NCBI GenBank assembly: GCA_002110485.1
Contig: MOWL01000067.1
Span: forward strand, 1,240,001 to 1,304,000
Direction of reading: 5' to 3'
DNA from: Emergomyces orientalis
Taxonomy: Eukaryota; Ascomycota; Eurotiomycetes; Onygenales; Ajellomycetaceae
DNA length: 64,000 nt
A program made the translations under genes and the position numbers. The notes below the pieces were generated by a model, which saw nothing but the letters and a program-made list of their open reading frames with translations, was not told the origin of the DNA and did no database searches. Below are positions 23,389 through 34,993 of the stretch, in pieces. Within the stretch, counting starts at the first letter, position 1. Each line of letters begins with the position of its first letter.

Positions 23389-25562
23389 TCAATCTCGACT
23401 CATCTTCTCCGGCGACGGCGTCTTCGACGAGGAAGGCAGCGGCGACCTCGGGGAAAGTGATCTAGCCTTCCAACTCAAACTCCTCTGCAGAACCCCTGGC
23501 GTCGGCATGCGCGCTGACGATGCCAACGACGACGACGCAGACAATGATGAGTCATTAGCATTGACATCTCCAACAGCACTGCCACCTTGGAGGCTGCTTC
23601 GGAGTGGGGAGCGGAGGGATGGGTCTCCGGCTCCCGCAGCCGATGCACCTGCCCCAGCGGCTAACAGGGAAGAAGCGCCGCTTATTCCAGCAACTCTGGC
23701 GCGGATGGAGTGTCGGCCGCGATCCTCACCACTGCCGCCGGGGGTCAGGAGGGTATTTTCGTCGGTGGGGATGGTGGTGTCAATGGGTCTGTATGTACTG
23801 TCCTTGCTGGTTGGGGATGTGTTGAGGGAGAGGCCGAGGCGAGTGGCTAGGCTGGGGGTGTCGGTGTTACTGGTAATATTATTGCTAATGGCATCATTAT
23901 TGGTGAGCGGATTGCTGCTCGCGGATGGCATTAGTGATTCCTCCTCGTCTGATTCGGTATCAATGGGGTTGGCACTCTCAGCGACATCGAGACGGGCTTC
24001 GCGACGCATTTTTGTGACTTTCATGTAGTTGTAGGAGGCGATTGCGCCTATGGTGATTACGAGGCCGGAGACGTTGATTGGGGTCAGTGGGTCGTGGAAG
24101 ACGATGCCAGCGGCGCTGATGGTGATGACTTCTTTGAAGATGCCGCAGATGCTCAGGGTGACAACTGAGGAGCGTTTGAGGAGTGCGAATTCCGAGGCGA
24201 TCATGCAGAAGGCCAGGCCGCCCGGGAAGAGGAGGATGACGACGCCGCGCATGACGCCGTCGGCGGTCAGGATGGAGATACCTTGGATAATTTCCCGGGG
24301 CCCTTCGACGGCGAGTGCGAGGATTGTGAGGCAGACGAACATTATCGGGGTGAGGAAGAAGAGCATAGAGAACGGGTTTGCGGTGGCAGGATGCCGGAGG
24401 AGGAGGATCTGGGTCAAGCCCCATCTAAAGCCGGAGAAGAAGGCAGATGCAATGATGAGAGTGAAGCCGAGAGCATTGAAAGCTGCTTCTCCTGCCACCA
24501 TCATCACAACCCCTATAGTCATGGTGCCGATGATGAGGATGAGCTTGAGAGAGGGGGTCTCTAGGCGGAAGAGAAATGCGAAGAGGAGGACGAATGCGAG
24601 GGAGGACGATTTGCACATGGTCAGGAATGTGAGGGTGATGAATCTGAGAGACATGTTGCCCAGTCCCACATCTAAAGATGTTGCGGCACCGCAGGGGACC
24701 AGTCTTGAGAAGTAAAATTGTTTAGACACCAGGGGCTTCGGTGGCTGGCCGGTAATCGCGGAGTGGGAGGATGAGGATGGGTCATGCGGTCGTAACGAGG
24801 GAACAAAGTAGAGCACAAGGGAGGAGAGGGTAAACTGCACAGCCATATGTAGGCCGGTGGTGAAGAGGGGAAACTGAAAATTAAGGTGATCGGACGAAAA
24901 CATCCATTTATTATACTGCAAAAGTCATGAAAAAGTCAGTCCAAAGGGTGAAAAAGCATTTTCGCAATTCGAAAGAGACTAGTAGAGGGGTTTGTCCGTA
25001 CAATTGATATCGACAACGAAAATAGATACCACGATCCAATCAATATAGCATTCACGCCTAGTCTTTTAATGACTGCCCTATCCGCCAGCCGGCGGTCATC
25101 CTTGGAGATCTTGACCTCGACTATCCTAGCATCTAGTTCGCGACGATGTCGTTTACGTTGTTTCCATCTCTGTCGACGCTCCTTGGCGGTCAATCCGGTT
25201 TCTTCATCATCGTTGAAATCATCATCCGACGCGAGGAAATCCATTTCCAGCACCTCGCTCTCAGCAAAAGACGAACGGCGGGAATGATCAGATCGGGCGT
25301 CCGCCCCCGTCAGGAGAGGATCCTGCTCCTCCTCCTGTTCCTCCTCTTGTCGGTGCCCGTGTTCTCCCTCACGGTGCTGGTCCTCTTCTTCGTCTCTATG
25401 TCTCTTCTTCTTCTTGTTGGTATTGGTAGTGAAGGGGCCGTCTTTGCGAGTGCTGGGAGCGCCGGGATCGTAGGGAGTCAGGTGTGACAGGGCTGAGCCG
25501 CTGTGGACCGAAATCGAGGAGTTTCTGCGTACGGACTTGGAGTCGGGGGAGCGCTCACCCAT
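23389..25562 (-). CDS. Triose-phosphate/nucleotide-sugar-type transporter (SLC35C2-like)
   Basis: A multi-pass membrane protein of the drug/metabolite transporter superfamily, TPT (DUF250) branch, probably in the Golgi or ER membrane; substrate unknown. Exons 25562-25002 and 24915-23389 are joined by an 86-base intron with matching phase, 695 residues. The first ATG in frame is at 25562. Residues 1-165 are hydrophilic, with an acidic/His-rich stretch and a basic KERRQRWKQRKRHRREL patch. The membrane part starts at ILIGSWYLFSLSISI and crosses the intron into YNKWMF, the classic NKW motif of this family. It continues with PLFTTGLHMAVQF, VGLGNMSLRFITLTF, FTLIIASAFFSGFRWGL and YNYMKVTKMRRE. The last 180 residues are a Ser/Pro-rich cytoplasmic tail. 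Closest group by architecture is SLC35C2 / yeast Ymd8; I am confident of the family, not of the substrate. Confidence 0.9.
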
Positions 25563-26829
25563 CCCTTGAAGCAACGATACTATGGGATTTCAAACGTTAG
25601 GGAGAGGCTACCCTCGGCTTCAGTCCATTGAGTGTGAATGCACTGAATAGACCCAAGTGCTTCAGTATAAGACTCTCCTCTCCTTCAACCGTTGGCCAGG
25701 AAGGGAGTGTCGGAAAGGAGAAGATGGACTGATACACCAGGTGTGCTGGCGGTATGGAGGCCGCTAGCAACTAGAATGGCAGCTGGATTTAACGTCGAAT
25801 TGGGCTTGGCAGCGGTCAGACCAATGGCACTAGCTAAGAGCTAATAATACACCAGAGAAGAGAGTCGCGTGGATGAAGCAGGCGATGAGAAAAAAGGGTC
25901 AGGTGTCTATTGATCTATTGTCTGATGGATATATACGGGTTGTATGCAGATGAGGTTGACGAACGTTGGTGGATGAAGTATTTTAAGTTGGAACGTTGAA
26001 CGCTGACACTCGTTTCAGTCTGGCCCAAATTACTTGGTCTGGGCCAAACATCGCCTGCTCGGTTCATATTTCATGATATATTAATAACTACTGCATTTAA
26101 ATACCAGCAACGCCTAGACAATGCTGCCATTTAATATATATCCCATCTGCCATATTCCTGGCCTTGATTCAACGGCATGAACGCGGCACATTGAACGGCA
26201 GAGCGCTGGTCTTAGGCTCAAGAGTTTCTTACGCCCCGACCGCCGGAAATTATACCGATATATATACATCCATTACCATTGGGACAGGTCAATGGCAAAC
26301 ATGGAAGGGTATATATAGTACCTACAGGTAAATCCCGCGCGGCCTGCTATGTTTTTCTCTAAAGCACCCATGGCGTCAGTCTGTGCCTGGAGATACCGAG
26401 AAATACCTGAGAATATCCCTCCCGGGGTTTATGGTAGGAAGCCCTAACGCATCATCAACGATGTATCCTACAACGTAACTCCCCCAGTGAACAGTTATTG
26501 AGGAGATGAAAGAAGATGCTCGTTATATATATTTCATAATACATCTTCTATGCGCCCAGAAGCACATCAGACGGCGTAATGCACCAGGGAATATATATAT
26601 TGTATCCATCATTCATTGCAAGTAAAAACAATCCCATACAAAAGGTGAAATAGACCCATCCCACACTCCCTCTTTGTCTGCCTCTCCCCTTCTAACCACC
26701 TGAACATAGGCAGGAAATCTCCCCTTCATCCCAAACGTGTCTCCTTATCCTTGACAGGGAAATCCTTTCCTAAAAGCAACACCCATATATGTCAGCAATT
26801 GATATATATAGTTATAGATATATGAGTTG
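25563..26829. other. Intergenic, 5' of the transporter
   Basis: No supported gene. AT-rich with several ATATATATA words. A TGGCCCA-rich word pair (TCTGGCCCAAATTACTTGGTCTGGGCC) lies near 26018-26047. Confidence 0.45.
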
Positions 26830-27311
26830 TTATGCCGTACCAGTCCTATTCTTATACTGATCACGAATGAAGTCCGAAATCTTCTCGTCCTTTGCCTGCT
26901 CTATGGCACTCTCGTTGTTCTGCGGGCCTTGACCCAGGAAGCGTTCCTGGACGAAGTCGATGCCTGTTACAGTCATACATATACATTTAGTTAACGAATC
27001 GATACCAATAAAAGAGATAGAGAGGGAGGGAGACGATACAAAGAAAAAGAAGGGAAATGAAAGAGGAAACACAAGAGAACGTTAAAAAAATATAGGTGAA
27101 AAAGGAAAAGTTCCACACAAGAGTTATCGAACGTACCCTTGTCAAGCGCATCCTCATTCTTCTCACTCTCCTTGCCGCCGCCGGCAGCGTGGTTCAGCTT
27201 GCCACCAATGCCGGAGAGAAACCCTCCACCTTCTTTCTTGTGGTGGTCTGTCGAGGATGATTGCTCGTTCTGCTTGCCGTGGCCGCCAGTGAATTTGCTG
27301 ACGAAGTCCAT
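26830..27311 (-). CDS. Small hydrophilic protein, 102 aa
   Basis: Two exons, 27311-27137 and 26963-26830, with a 173-base intron (donor GTACGT, acceptor CAG) whose phases match. Starts MDFVSKFTGGHGKQ and contains GGGFLSGIGGKLNHAAGGG, then ESEKNEDALDKGIDFVQERFLGQG and ESAIEQAKDEKISDFIRDQYK. It is very hydrophilic, Gly/Lys/Glu rich, without signal peptide or membrane segment. Similar short fungal proteins with a GIDFVQE-like helix and an IEQAKDE-like end are common and often strongly expressed under stress or in spores; that link is recollection of the family style rather than a proven match. No enzyme motif. Confidence 0.8.
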
Positions 27312-28768
27312 TGTTTATCTAATTTGTCTGTTTTCTTTATTTATTGGATACGGGGGGCTTGAGTTTAGAAATCAGAATGAGAATGAGAATGGAAGATTTT
27401 TTTCTTAAGTGTTGGAAGTTCTGAAAATATGGGTGTTTGTTATTGTTATGGAGTGGGTAAAGGTCGATAGCGGGGGAGATACCCAGGTATATAGGAGTAG
27501 AAGAAGGTGGGGTGGATTCTGCTCATGCGTTTGTCACGATTAACTTACTACCAGGATAAGCCCTCTTACTTAACTTATTATCCATGAAAGATATAGATGG
27601 AGGTAAAAAAAAGCAGATCAACCATCCATCAATCAATCAACCAACAAAGCGTCCATTGGATACATTAAGCTCAAGCAAGTGGGAAAAAAGTTGGCAGAGC
27701 GAAACAAACTGCACCGCCGCACTCCATTCCTCCCATCTACACAAGTACAGTACCTAGGTAGAAGCTTCATCTGTGAATCTTCGCTGTCCCGCCCCACCCG
27801 CCGCCACAATCGACACATCCATGCTTCAAACCGCGCTGCCATCCTCCCCGATCTCGTCAGCCTTTTAGCAGGCTATATTTTGCGAGGAACCCGATCCAAT
27901 TTCGCCACTCAGCATCGGATCTAAGTTTAAGGAAAGGGGGAGAAAACAACCAAACAAAATCAATCCTCGATGTACCCCTCCCCTCTTCTTCCGCCCCCCG
28001 CTCCGCCAAGCAAAGGGTCTTTTGTCTCTGCTTCACCCAACAACTTCGTCCAACAATCCCACCTATCGCAGAATAGCCATACATGACGTAACTGACCGAA
28101 ATTGACTGAGATGAAGAATGGGAGCTGGGTAGTCTCAAGTCATGCATGGTATTATTTTACGAGCCACATTGTACTGTGTATTGGGGTGGTTGATGTTTCA
28201 GCATGTTTTATCCGTCTGAAGCTACAGAGTAGCCTTATAGGTTGGCTGAAAGGTCAGCCAGCCATGCTTAAATCTGTGGGATGAGATATTTCTTGCCCCG
28301 TACACCGTAAAAGCTTGGGGGTTAATTATTGGCTCGTTATCGGTTTGGGTGGGTTGAGCGGGTTGAGCTACTGAATCTGTAGCTTTGCATTGCGCTGGTG
28401 TGGTGGCAAAATCGGCTTAGATGGATCTGGAACAGCTAGCCTACGGAGCTCCATATGGCTCGTCCTCAGCCACATATTTGTTTGTTCTTCTTTTGTTGAA
28501 CTGGAGGCGAGGAAGTTGGAAGCCTGGACGTTACTGAATTACACCAAATATCTGGTGGTCAGGTTAGCTGACACATCAGGTGGTTAAAAGAGGGGACTAT
28601 CATTGAACTGATTTAGGTCTGGTATCTCTTCTAGTAAGGTGCTGGTTTATTTGAAGATCGCTTTGACAAAACCCTGAATCAGCGATATTTCGAAGCGCTG
28701 CTGAGCTAATTTTCAGGCAGAGCTTAGTAATAGTAATAAACATGGAGGCCCAAACCGTCCAGTGACAA
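27312..28768. other. Intergenic
   Basis: No supported gene. A short GAGAAT repeat sits at about 27372-27392. Open frames at 27633-28147 and 28390-28587 lack recognisable content. Confidence 0.45.
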
Positions 28769-28842
28769 GTCTCTGTGGCGCAATTGGTTAGCGCGTTCGA
28801 CTGTTAATCGAGAGGTTGGAAGTTCGAGCCTTCCCAGGGACG
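28769..28842 (+). tRNA. tRNA-Asn(GUU): tRNA-Asn (GUU)
   Basis: 74 bases with a full cloverleaf: acceptor GTCTCTG/CAGGGAC, D stem GCGC/GCGC, anticodon loop CTGTTAA giving GTT, T stem GGAAG/CTTCC with loop TTCGAGC. No intron. A T-rich terminator follows (TTTTTTTTT near 28859-28867). Identical in sequence to the inverted copy at 30298-30371. Confidence 0.97.
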
Positions 28843-30297
28843 AGTGTAATTATTTTACTTTTTTTTTCTCTTTTTCCCTATTGTTTTTTTTGTTTGTTAT
28901 GAGCAGAGAAAATTCTTCGCATTTGTGTATTTATAGGGAACAATTGGGTTACGGGAATTGATTTTATCTGAATAGACTATTGGTGCGGTTTTACGACAAG
29001 AAACAAAGAAAAATCGAGCACAAACATCATGGCTCAATGCTGGTTTGTTTTCGGTTGCGGCAAGGTAGTGAACGGTCAGAGCGGATGACGGGCTGCATCA
29101 ACTTCTGCACGAACAGAGAGCTTCTCAGATGGCAGAATGATAAACTTCGGTGGGAGACTTGGGATATATGGAGGGAACGATACAGAAATCTTCTACCACA
29201 TTCTGATATCGGTCAAATCCGAAGGCCTAAGCGCGGCCATTATCAATGGCCGAATTTCCTCATTACAGTCCTGGAAATCTCTCTCCGTTTTGTTCTTCGG
29301 GAACGCTGGCTGGTCCTTAAGCTTCTCCACCTCTGCAACAAGTTTATACTTACTGGTCAGGCTTTTTGAATTTCTCTGGGATATCGGCGTTAGATGCCCC
29401 GATCTAATGCTCTGCAGGTCCCCTGGCGGGTCAATGGCAATGACCTCGTGGTGAGGGCCGAGAGCTGGTGCCGCCCCATCTGACCGCCATTGAATATATA
29501 GATCGTGGATTTGCCCCTTGGTGGTTCTGAAATGGACCCCTGCCCTGGGTATTGAGGTTGGTTGTAAGGATGTGTAACTGGTGATGGGCGAGTACACGAA
29601 ACAGGAACATGCCATATCTGTATATATTATTCATCTCCAGATGAACCACACACATTTAGAGTACATTTGCCAGAATTTGAGAGGCGCAAGGATGAGAATC
29701 TGCTGTATCGTTTGTTGGGCAACCGTACCCTGGCACATCTCACCGTCCTCGAAAATGCCACAGCTGTTTTGGGCATAAAAATAAAAAAAAGAAGGTCAAT
29801 GCTGTTCCTCCAACAGATGTGATCGTTGAACAGGACAATTCTTTTATGGAACCCTAGCCTAGAAGTTCATCAGTTTCCTACCAGCCAATGTAGATGACAA
29901 GCAACCACCACATCTGAGTCTTCCACAGGTTGGAAACAAAATCGACAAAGACACCGAGTTCTGCCTCCTTCTATGTCTGCATCTCTTACTCGACAGGGTT
30001 TGAGAATATGCCTTCAGAGTTGGTAATCTGTACCTGCATCGAGGAGAATTTCCCAGCGCACCAACCTTGAAAACTGTAGCCTCATGATATCGCTATATTT
30101 GGTCGTCCCTTGAGCATGTAAACAAGAAAGATCAGCTCCTTCAACCCTTCAAAACAGATCAACTTTGGATGGATCTCGTCCATTCACCCAAGGGAGGTTT
30201 CGGTTGGCTCTGCTGTCATAGAACTGGGACAGGTTGGGTTTTGTAGTGCAACAAAAGGGAAAATTATACTACAAAAAAAAAACTAGAAAAAACAAGT
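28843..30297. other. Spacer between inverted tRNA-Asn genes
   Basis: Holds a possible coding remnant on the minus strand at 29193-29570 (listed separately). Otherwise unremarkable. Confidence 0.4.
29193..29570 (-). other. Possible coding remnant
   Basis: A minus-strand frame whose translation has protein-like composition: HHEVIAIDPPGDL, then YKLVAEVEKLKDQPAFPKNK, then EEIRPLIMAALRPSDL, ending in a stop at its 3' side. No start context or splice extension convinces me, and I do not recognise a family. It may be a fragment of a gene or element inserted between the tRNA genes. Confidence 0.25.
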
Positions 30298-30371
30298 CGT
30301 CCCTGGGAAGGCTCGAACTTCCAACCTCTCGATTAACAGTCGAACGCGCTAACCAATTGCGCCACAGAGAC
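30298..30371 (-). tRNA. tRNA-Asn(GUU): tRNA-Asn (GUU), inverted copy
   Basis: Identical over 74 bases to the tRNA at 28769-28842 but on the opposite strand. Anticodon GTT. The bases just upstream are also shared (CAGTGACA before the mature 5' end). A T-rich terminator follows in the sense direction (TTTTTT, then a longer T run). Confidence 0.97.
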
Positions 30372-30689
30372 CTGTCACTGCGGAACCGAGGCTCAGAATT
30401 AGCTTCTTTATTTGCCAAGACACATCAATGAAAAACGCTAATCCAACTTGGGCAAGCTTCTTGTCTCTCATGGCGCTAGTTCGAATATGTCCAAAGATCA
30501 AAGTAATTTTTTTTGGTTGAAATTTTGTACTTGGGCAAAACTCAGGATAACAAATTTAGATATATACAACAGAAATTCTTCAAAAGCAAAGCCTAAAAGC
30601 CAGATATCCATTAAGGAGGAGAGAGACTACTATACACAGGGAGTCTTCTTCTTTCTTATCCTTTCACTTCTACAAAGGAAAAGAAAAGC
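30372..30689. promoter_or_regulatory. POL5 upstream region / tRNA 5' flank
   Basis: A 318-base gap between the divergent tRNA-Asn and POL5. It must hold the POL5 promoter. A pyrimidine-rich stretch (CTTCTTCTTTCTTATCCTTT) lies 30-50 bases before the ATG. No clear TATA box. Confidence 0.4.
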
Positions 30690-33600
30690 ATGGCTCCTTT
30701 TCCACCTACATCCAGAAAAAGACGCCGCGAACCCGTTAACGTGGATGTCAAGCTTGTAGAAATCTACGAAGACCTGGCCAACGAAAATGACGAAATTAGG
30801 TTAAAGGCTGCGCAGAGGCTTGTGTCTCGATTTACTCCCGATCAGAATCCCACGGATGAGCAAATCGAGAAGACACTGCAGCGCCTATTTCGTGGACTCT
30901 GCAGTGGTCGAAAGGCCGCCAGAATTGGGTTCTCAATTGCTTTGACGGAAACCCTGTCTCAAGTTTTTTCATCATCTAGAGATCTATCATCTTCGAGTTT
31001 GAGTATTTCGAGAGCAATTGAGATTTGGGAAGCGCAGTCTAGCCCCGGTGGTGCTGTATCGGGCCAGGTAAGCTTGAATTCTTTCAATGGTTGTTCCTTT
31101 ATATACAAAATGATCCATTGCTCACTTTGATGATAGGAGGAGAGAGATCACCACTTTGGTCGACTTTTTGGGGCGGAAGCTATCATTAAATCCTCCGTGC
31201 TATTTCAGTCCCAAGTGCCATTCGAAGAATGGATTAAAATCCTCACTACATTATTCGACCTAGCCAAGAAAAAACCTTGGCTACGCGAAGAGTGCGGATG
31301 GATAATCTTTTGTTCTTTACGAGATATCCAGACTCACAAATTTGACATTAAATATGCTGAGGCTGGGTTGGATTCCCTCTGCCAAAATGGTCTTGCTAAA
31401 ACCCCGGAGGGCGTCGCCATATGGACTGCGGCGAAAGATCTTTTTCCAACGATGAAATTGCCTGCAGGAGAATGGCAGCATGGGAGTCCGCTGCACATGC
31501 GGGAAAAGGCTACTCTCGCGAAAATAATGAAAGAAACGTCCGAGGCTCAAGCTGAACCTGGTAAGGAAAACAGTAAAGCACAGAATTCGGGCGTCTGGAA
31601 TCCAAAGTTACATTTTGCGTGGGACATTGTCCTCCAGAAGCTATATACACAATCGCCAGAGCAGAATGGATCGTCAAAGGACAAACATTCAAAAGCAACC
31701 CAGGCCAGCTTCACGGATATTTGGACCGAGCTTGTTGACAGTAAGTTTCAGCATCGAAACCTAACTCTGGGATATTGTACTAACGTCGAGTAGATGGATT
31801 GTTTGCGGCTGCCTCCTCTGAGGAACGAAAATATTGGGGTTTCCTGCTCTTTACAAAGACTATGAACGAGGCTCCTCCACATCTCGCTGCATTGGTCTTC
31901 ACGAAAAACCTCATGCGGTGTTTCATTAACCAGCTTGCTGTCGAAGACCGGTATCTTCACCGGATAGCAGCGAAGGCACTGAAGTCTATCCAAGCGCGTG
32001 TGGGAAGGGAACCAGAATTTATCGTGGCTGCTGTTAATGGACTAATGGGCGCAACGGGTGCGGTAAACTTTGATCAAATTACGAAGACCAAAACGGTGGA
32101 AAAGATGATATCGGCCGTCACTGCTGATTCTTTGAAAGAGATCGTCCCGTTATTTGAAAATATGATTGCAAAACCTGGCATGGATGATTTCAAAGCTGCC
32201 GCGTCGACTCGACAACAACTGACTGGGCATTTACTCTCAGTCGTGAGGGCACAGGCGTCTGCCGTTAACACCGCCGCTTCTGACGAGTTACAGTCGTCAA
32301 TCGAGAGTGTTTTGCTCCTCCTGGCTCGCTTTGGTTATTTTGTACCTGACGAAAACAACAGAGGCAAAAAACAACCGTTACCGGAACCTCCAATCACCGA
32401 AGCTACCCATGAATTGTTTCGTAATAGGATGATGTCCTGTCTGAATATTGTAATCAGTGGCCGTAAACGCCCGGCTGCCATCCCTTACGCCGTGGTTCGC
32501 AAGATTCATGAAAAGGATGCGGAAGGGGACTGGGGCAAATTTGTTATTGAAATGAGCGAAGATATCAAGGAATCTGTTGCGTCGGCTCTTAAAACCCTAA
32601 AGAAGCTTACCAGCAAGGTAGAAAACACTACACCTATCTTCCTCCTTCGATATCTTGAAGCTAACTTTTCTGGTTCCAAACAGGAAAAACGCGCTGAGAA
32701 AAAGGAAGGATCTAGCATCCAGGCATTCAAGCTTCTGTACTCAATGACCATCTTGCAGGTGTATAACGGAGATGCCGACGCTGTCTCGATGCTTGACGAA
32801 CTAAAATTCTGCTACTCTAAATTCCTCGGTCACAAGTCAGAACGTGACGAAGCAGACGAGGCGTCAGATGCGTTGGTGGAAATCCTACTTAGCTTCGCGT
32901 CGAAACAGTCGCAATTGTTCCGGCGGATGAGTGAGCAGGTGTTTGGCGCGTTTGCGGATCAAGTCACCGCAACTGGTCTCCAATCTTTGATTGATGTACG
33001 CCTCTCCCGTTCCTCAAAGTCGGAACACCTGATATGCTAACTTTTTGCCCTCAACAGGTTCTTGAAGCGAAGGACACTTTGGCAGGCCAAGAGGAAATGT
33101 TTGAAAACCAAGAAATAGGTAGTGATGTAGAAATGGTTGATGGGGTAAACTCCGATGACGATGACGACGATGACGTTGAAGAAATCAGCCAGGCCTCTTC
33201 GGGAGAAGACGACAACGACAAATCAGAAAACGAGTCAGAAAACAGTGAGTCTGAAGAGGAAGACGATGGCGAACTCGAGGCGTTCGAAGCGAAACTCGCT
33301 TCAGCATTAGGAACCCACCGAGCCGACAAGGACCTGGATGCCGCCTCATCTGACTCAGAAGACGCCTCCATGGATGACGACGAAATGGAAGCCCTCGACG
33401 ACCAAATTGCAAAAGTCTTCCGCGCCCGCAGCCAAGTCCACAGCAAAAAGAAAGAGAAAAAAGATGCAAAGGAGACCATGCTCAATTTCAAAAACCGCGT
33501 GCTCGACCTACTCGAAATCTACGTGAAGAAATGCCATTCCAGCATTCTTGCCCTTGATATTCTTATGCCGCTCTTACAACTCAGCCGCAAATCAAAAGCC

Positions 33601-33957
33601 AAGCAGATCGCTGCTCGCGCCAGCAATGTGCTCAGGGAATATACTAAACACTGCAAGGGAGCGGCCAGCATCCCCGCCATCGAGTCTGCGGAGCCGGTCT
33701 GGGAACTATTGAAATCTGTGCACCAGGAAGCCACGCATAGCGGACCGGCTGTTCATGCATCGTCCTGTAGTCAGGCGAGTTTGCTACTAGTGAAGATTCT
33801 AGTGGCGCATGACAAGGAGAGTTTGTCGGATATTGTAGATATTTATGGCGAGACACGCAAGAAGCAGCTCACGAGCAGGAAGTGTCATGTACAGCCGTCG
33901 TTCTTCTCGGATTGGAATAATTGGTGTGTTTCGGCGAGTAAGCAGATGAAGGGGTAG
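30690..33957 (+). CDS. POL5: POL5 / MYBBP1A-type nucleolar protein
   Basis: Homologue of yeast Pol5 (DNA polymerase phi by name, MYBBP1A in animals), a nucleolar HEAT-repeat protein needed for rRNA production and 60S ribosome assembly; it is not a working polymerase. Exons: 30690-31067, 31137-31740, 31794-32995, 33058-33957; introns of 69, 53 and 62 bases. The 53-base intron has a TACTAAC branch box. Product 1,027 residues, close to the yeast length. N-terminal basic SRKRRREP, then the family segment LANENDEIRLKAAQRLVSRF and LFRGLCSGRKAARIGFSIAL, QVPFEEWIKILTTLFDLAKKKPWLREECGW, and long alpha-helical repeats. A highly acidic tract (DDDDDDDVEE and further) begins near residue 750 in exon 4. 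It ends without the long basic tail of the animal protein. Identity is firm. Confidence 0.93.
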
Positions 33958-34993
33958 TTCTTCAATTGGATAGATAATGAATGTTAGGGGAGGGAAAAGC
34001 ACCATCTCCTTTGCTTCATATCACCATGCCCCTCCTTTTCACTTCTTTCCTTAACTCTTGTCATCTGCTCCTCTTCTGTTTCGTCTCTGATATCAGAATA
34101 GATTTCCTTCCTCTTGGGGTATTCTAGCGTTCCATTTCCCTAAAACTCAATTCCATTTGAAATACACTTATCGTAATCCTGGCCCCATAATTTGATCCTG
34201 AATACCCTTAAACACAACATTAGATTTGCATGCATCCCGCAGCGTCTCCAACACTGGGGTTTTCTCATAATGTCTCCAAGTATTATCCAACCTGCGCATT
34301 CAACTGAATGGCCCCTTGACAGTGTTCCCACCGCCATCATAATTCTCCACCACACAAGAAAACCGGCCGAAAAACACCAAAAAATAAGAAAATGTCAAGA
34401 TGGAAAACAATCCAACCGTACCCGGGAAAGCTCGAATTTCCAACGTCTCGATTCAAAGTCGAACCCACTAACCAATTGCGCTACGGAGACTGTGTCGGGG
34501 CCGTGGGAGGCCGAGCTGGCGTTTGTGATGTAAGATAGCAGTGGGATCGGGGAGTGGAGCGAATATCGCCGGAGCCTGGGGAGATATCTAGATTAACCCT
34601 GCGTTTAGATCTGGGAAATGGCGGTTTCAGTATATTTGGTCATAACATCACATCGGGGCATGGAATATATTCAGTGCCGCAAAATATGCAGGGGAAGGAA
34701 TGCACCTCGTCCGCCAGCTGCGCCAGATTAGTTTGAATCTGATATATCGTCTTCGTGAGCTAAATGACCGGAAACCTTCCCTCAAATATAACAAGGACTT
34801 CCTGTGGAAACACGGAATAATGCCTCGTGGAGAAATTTCTCGGGAATCTCGACAGTAAAAAGTGAAAGCAGTGCTGTTCAGACTGGATAATCAAAAGAAG
34901 AAACTGCTCAAAAAATATATATGATAAAGATACGAGGCATCTTGATATCAAAAAGCGAAACCATCTCTCCACGTTTCATGAATGAAAATTTCC
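33958..34993. other. Intergenic, convergent POL5 / APN1 flanks
   Basis: Contains the diverged tRNA copy at 34417-34490. No protein gene supported. Confidence 0.5.
34417..34490 (-). tRNA. tRNA-Asn-derived copy with TTG anticodon (possible pseudogene)
   Basis: 74 bases, aligned end to end with the tRNA-Asn genes at 28769 and 30298 with 11 or so differences and no gap. The anticodon loop is CTTTGAA instead of CTGTTAA, so the anticodon would be TTG (Gln). Two stem pairs have changed on both sides: acceptor 6-67 T-A to C-G, and T-stem 53-61 G-C to A-T. Two pairs are broken: acceptor 3-70 (C/T) and D-stem 10-25 (G/G). A TTTT lies about ten bases past the 3' end, so transcription could stop. It is either an anticodon-shifted tRNA still folding, or a pseudogene; the mismatches favour pseudogene, the paired changes argue the other way. 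Confidence 0.6.

Noticed and set aside
24050..24715. 221-codon plus-strand frame
   Set aside because: Antisense of the transporter exon; composition mirrors its GC-rich codons.
34192..34533. 113-codon plus-strand frame
   Set aside because: Runs across the tRNA-derived copy and has no protein-like features.
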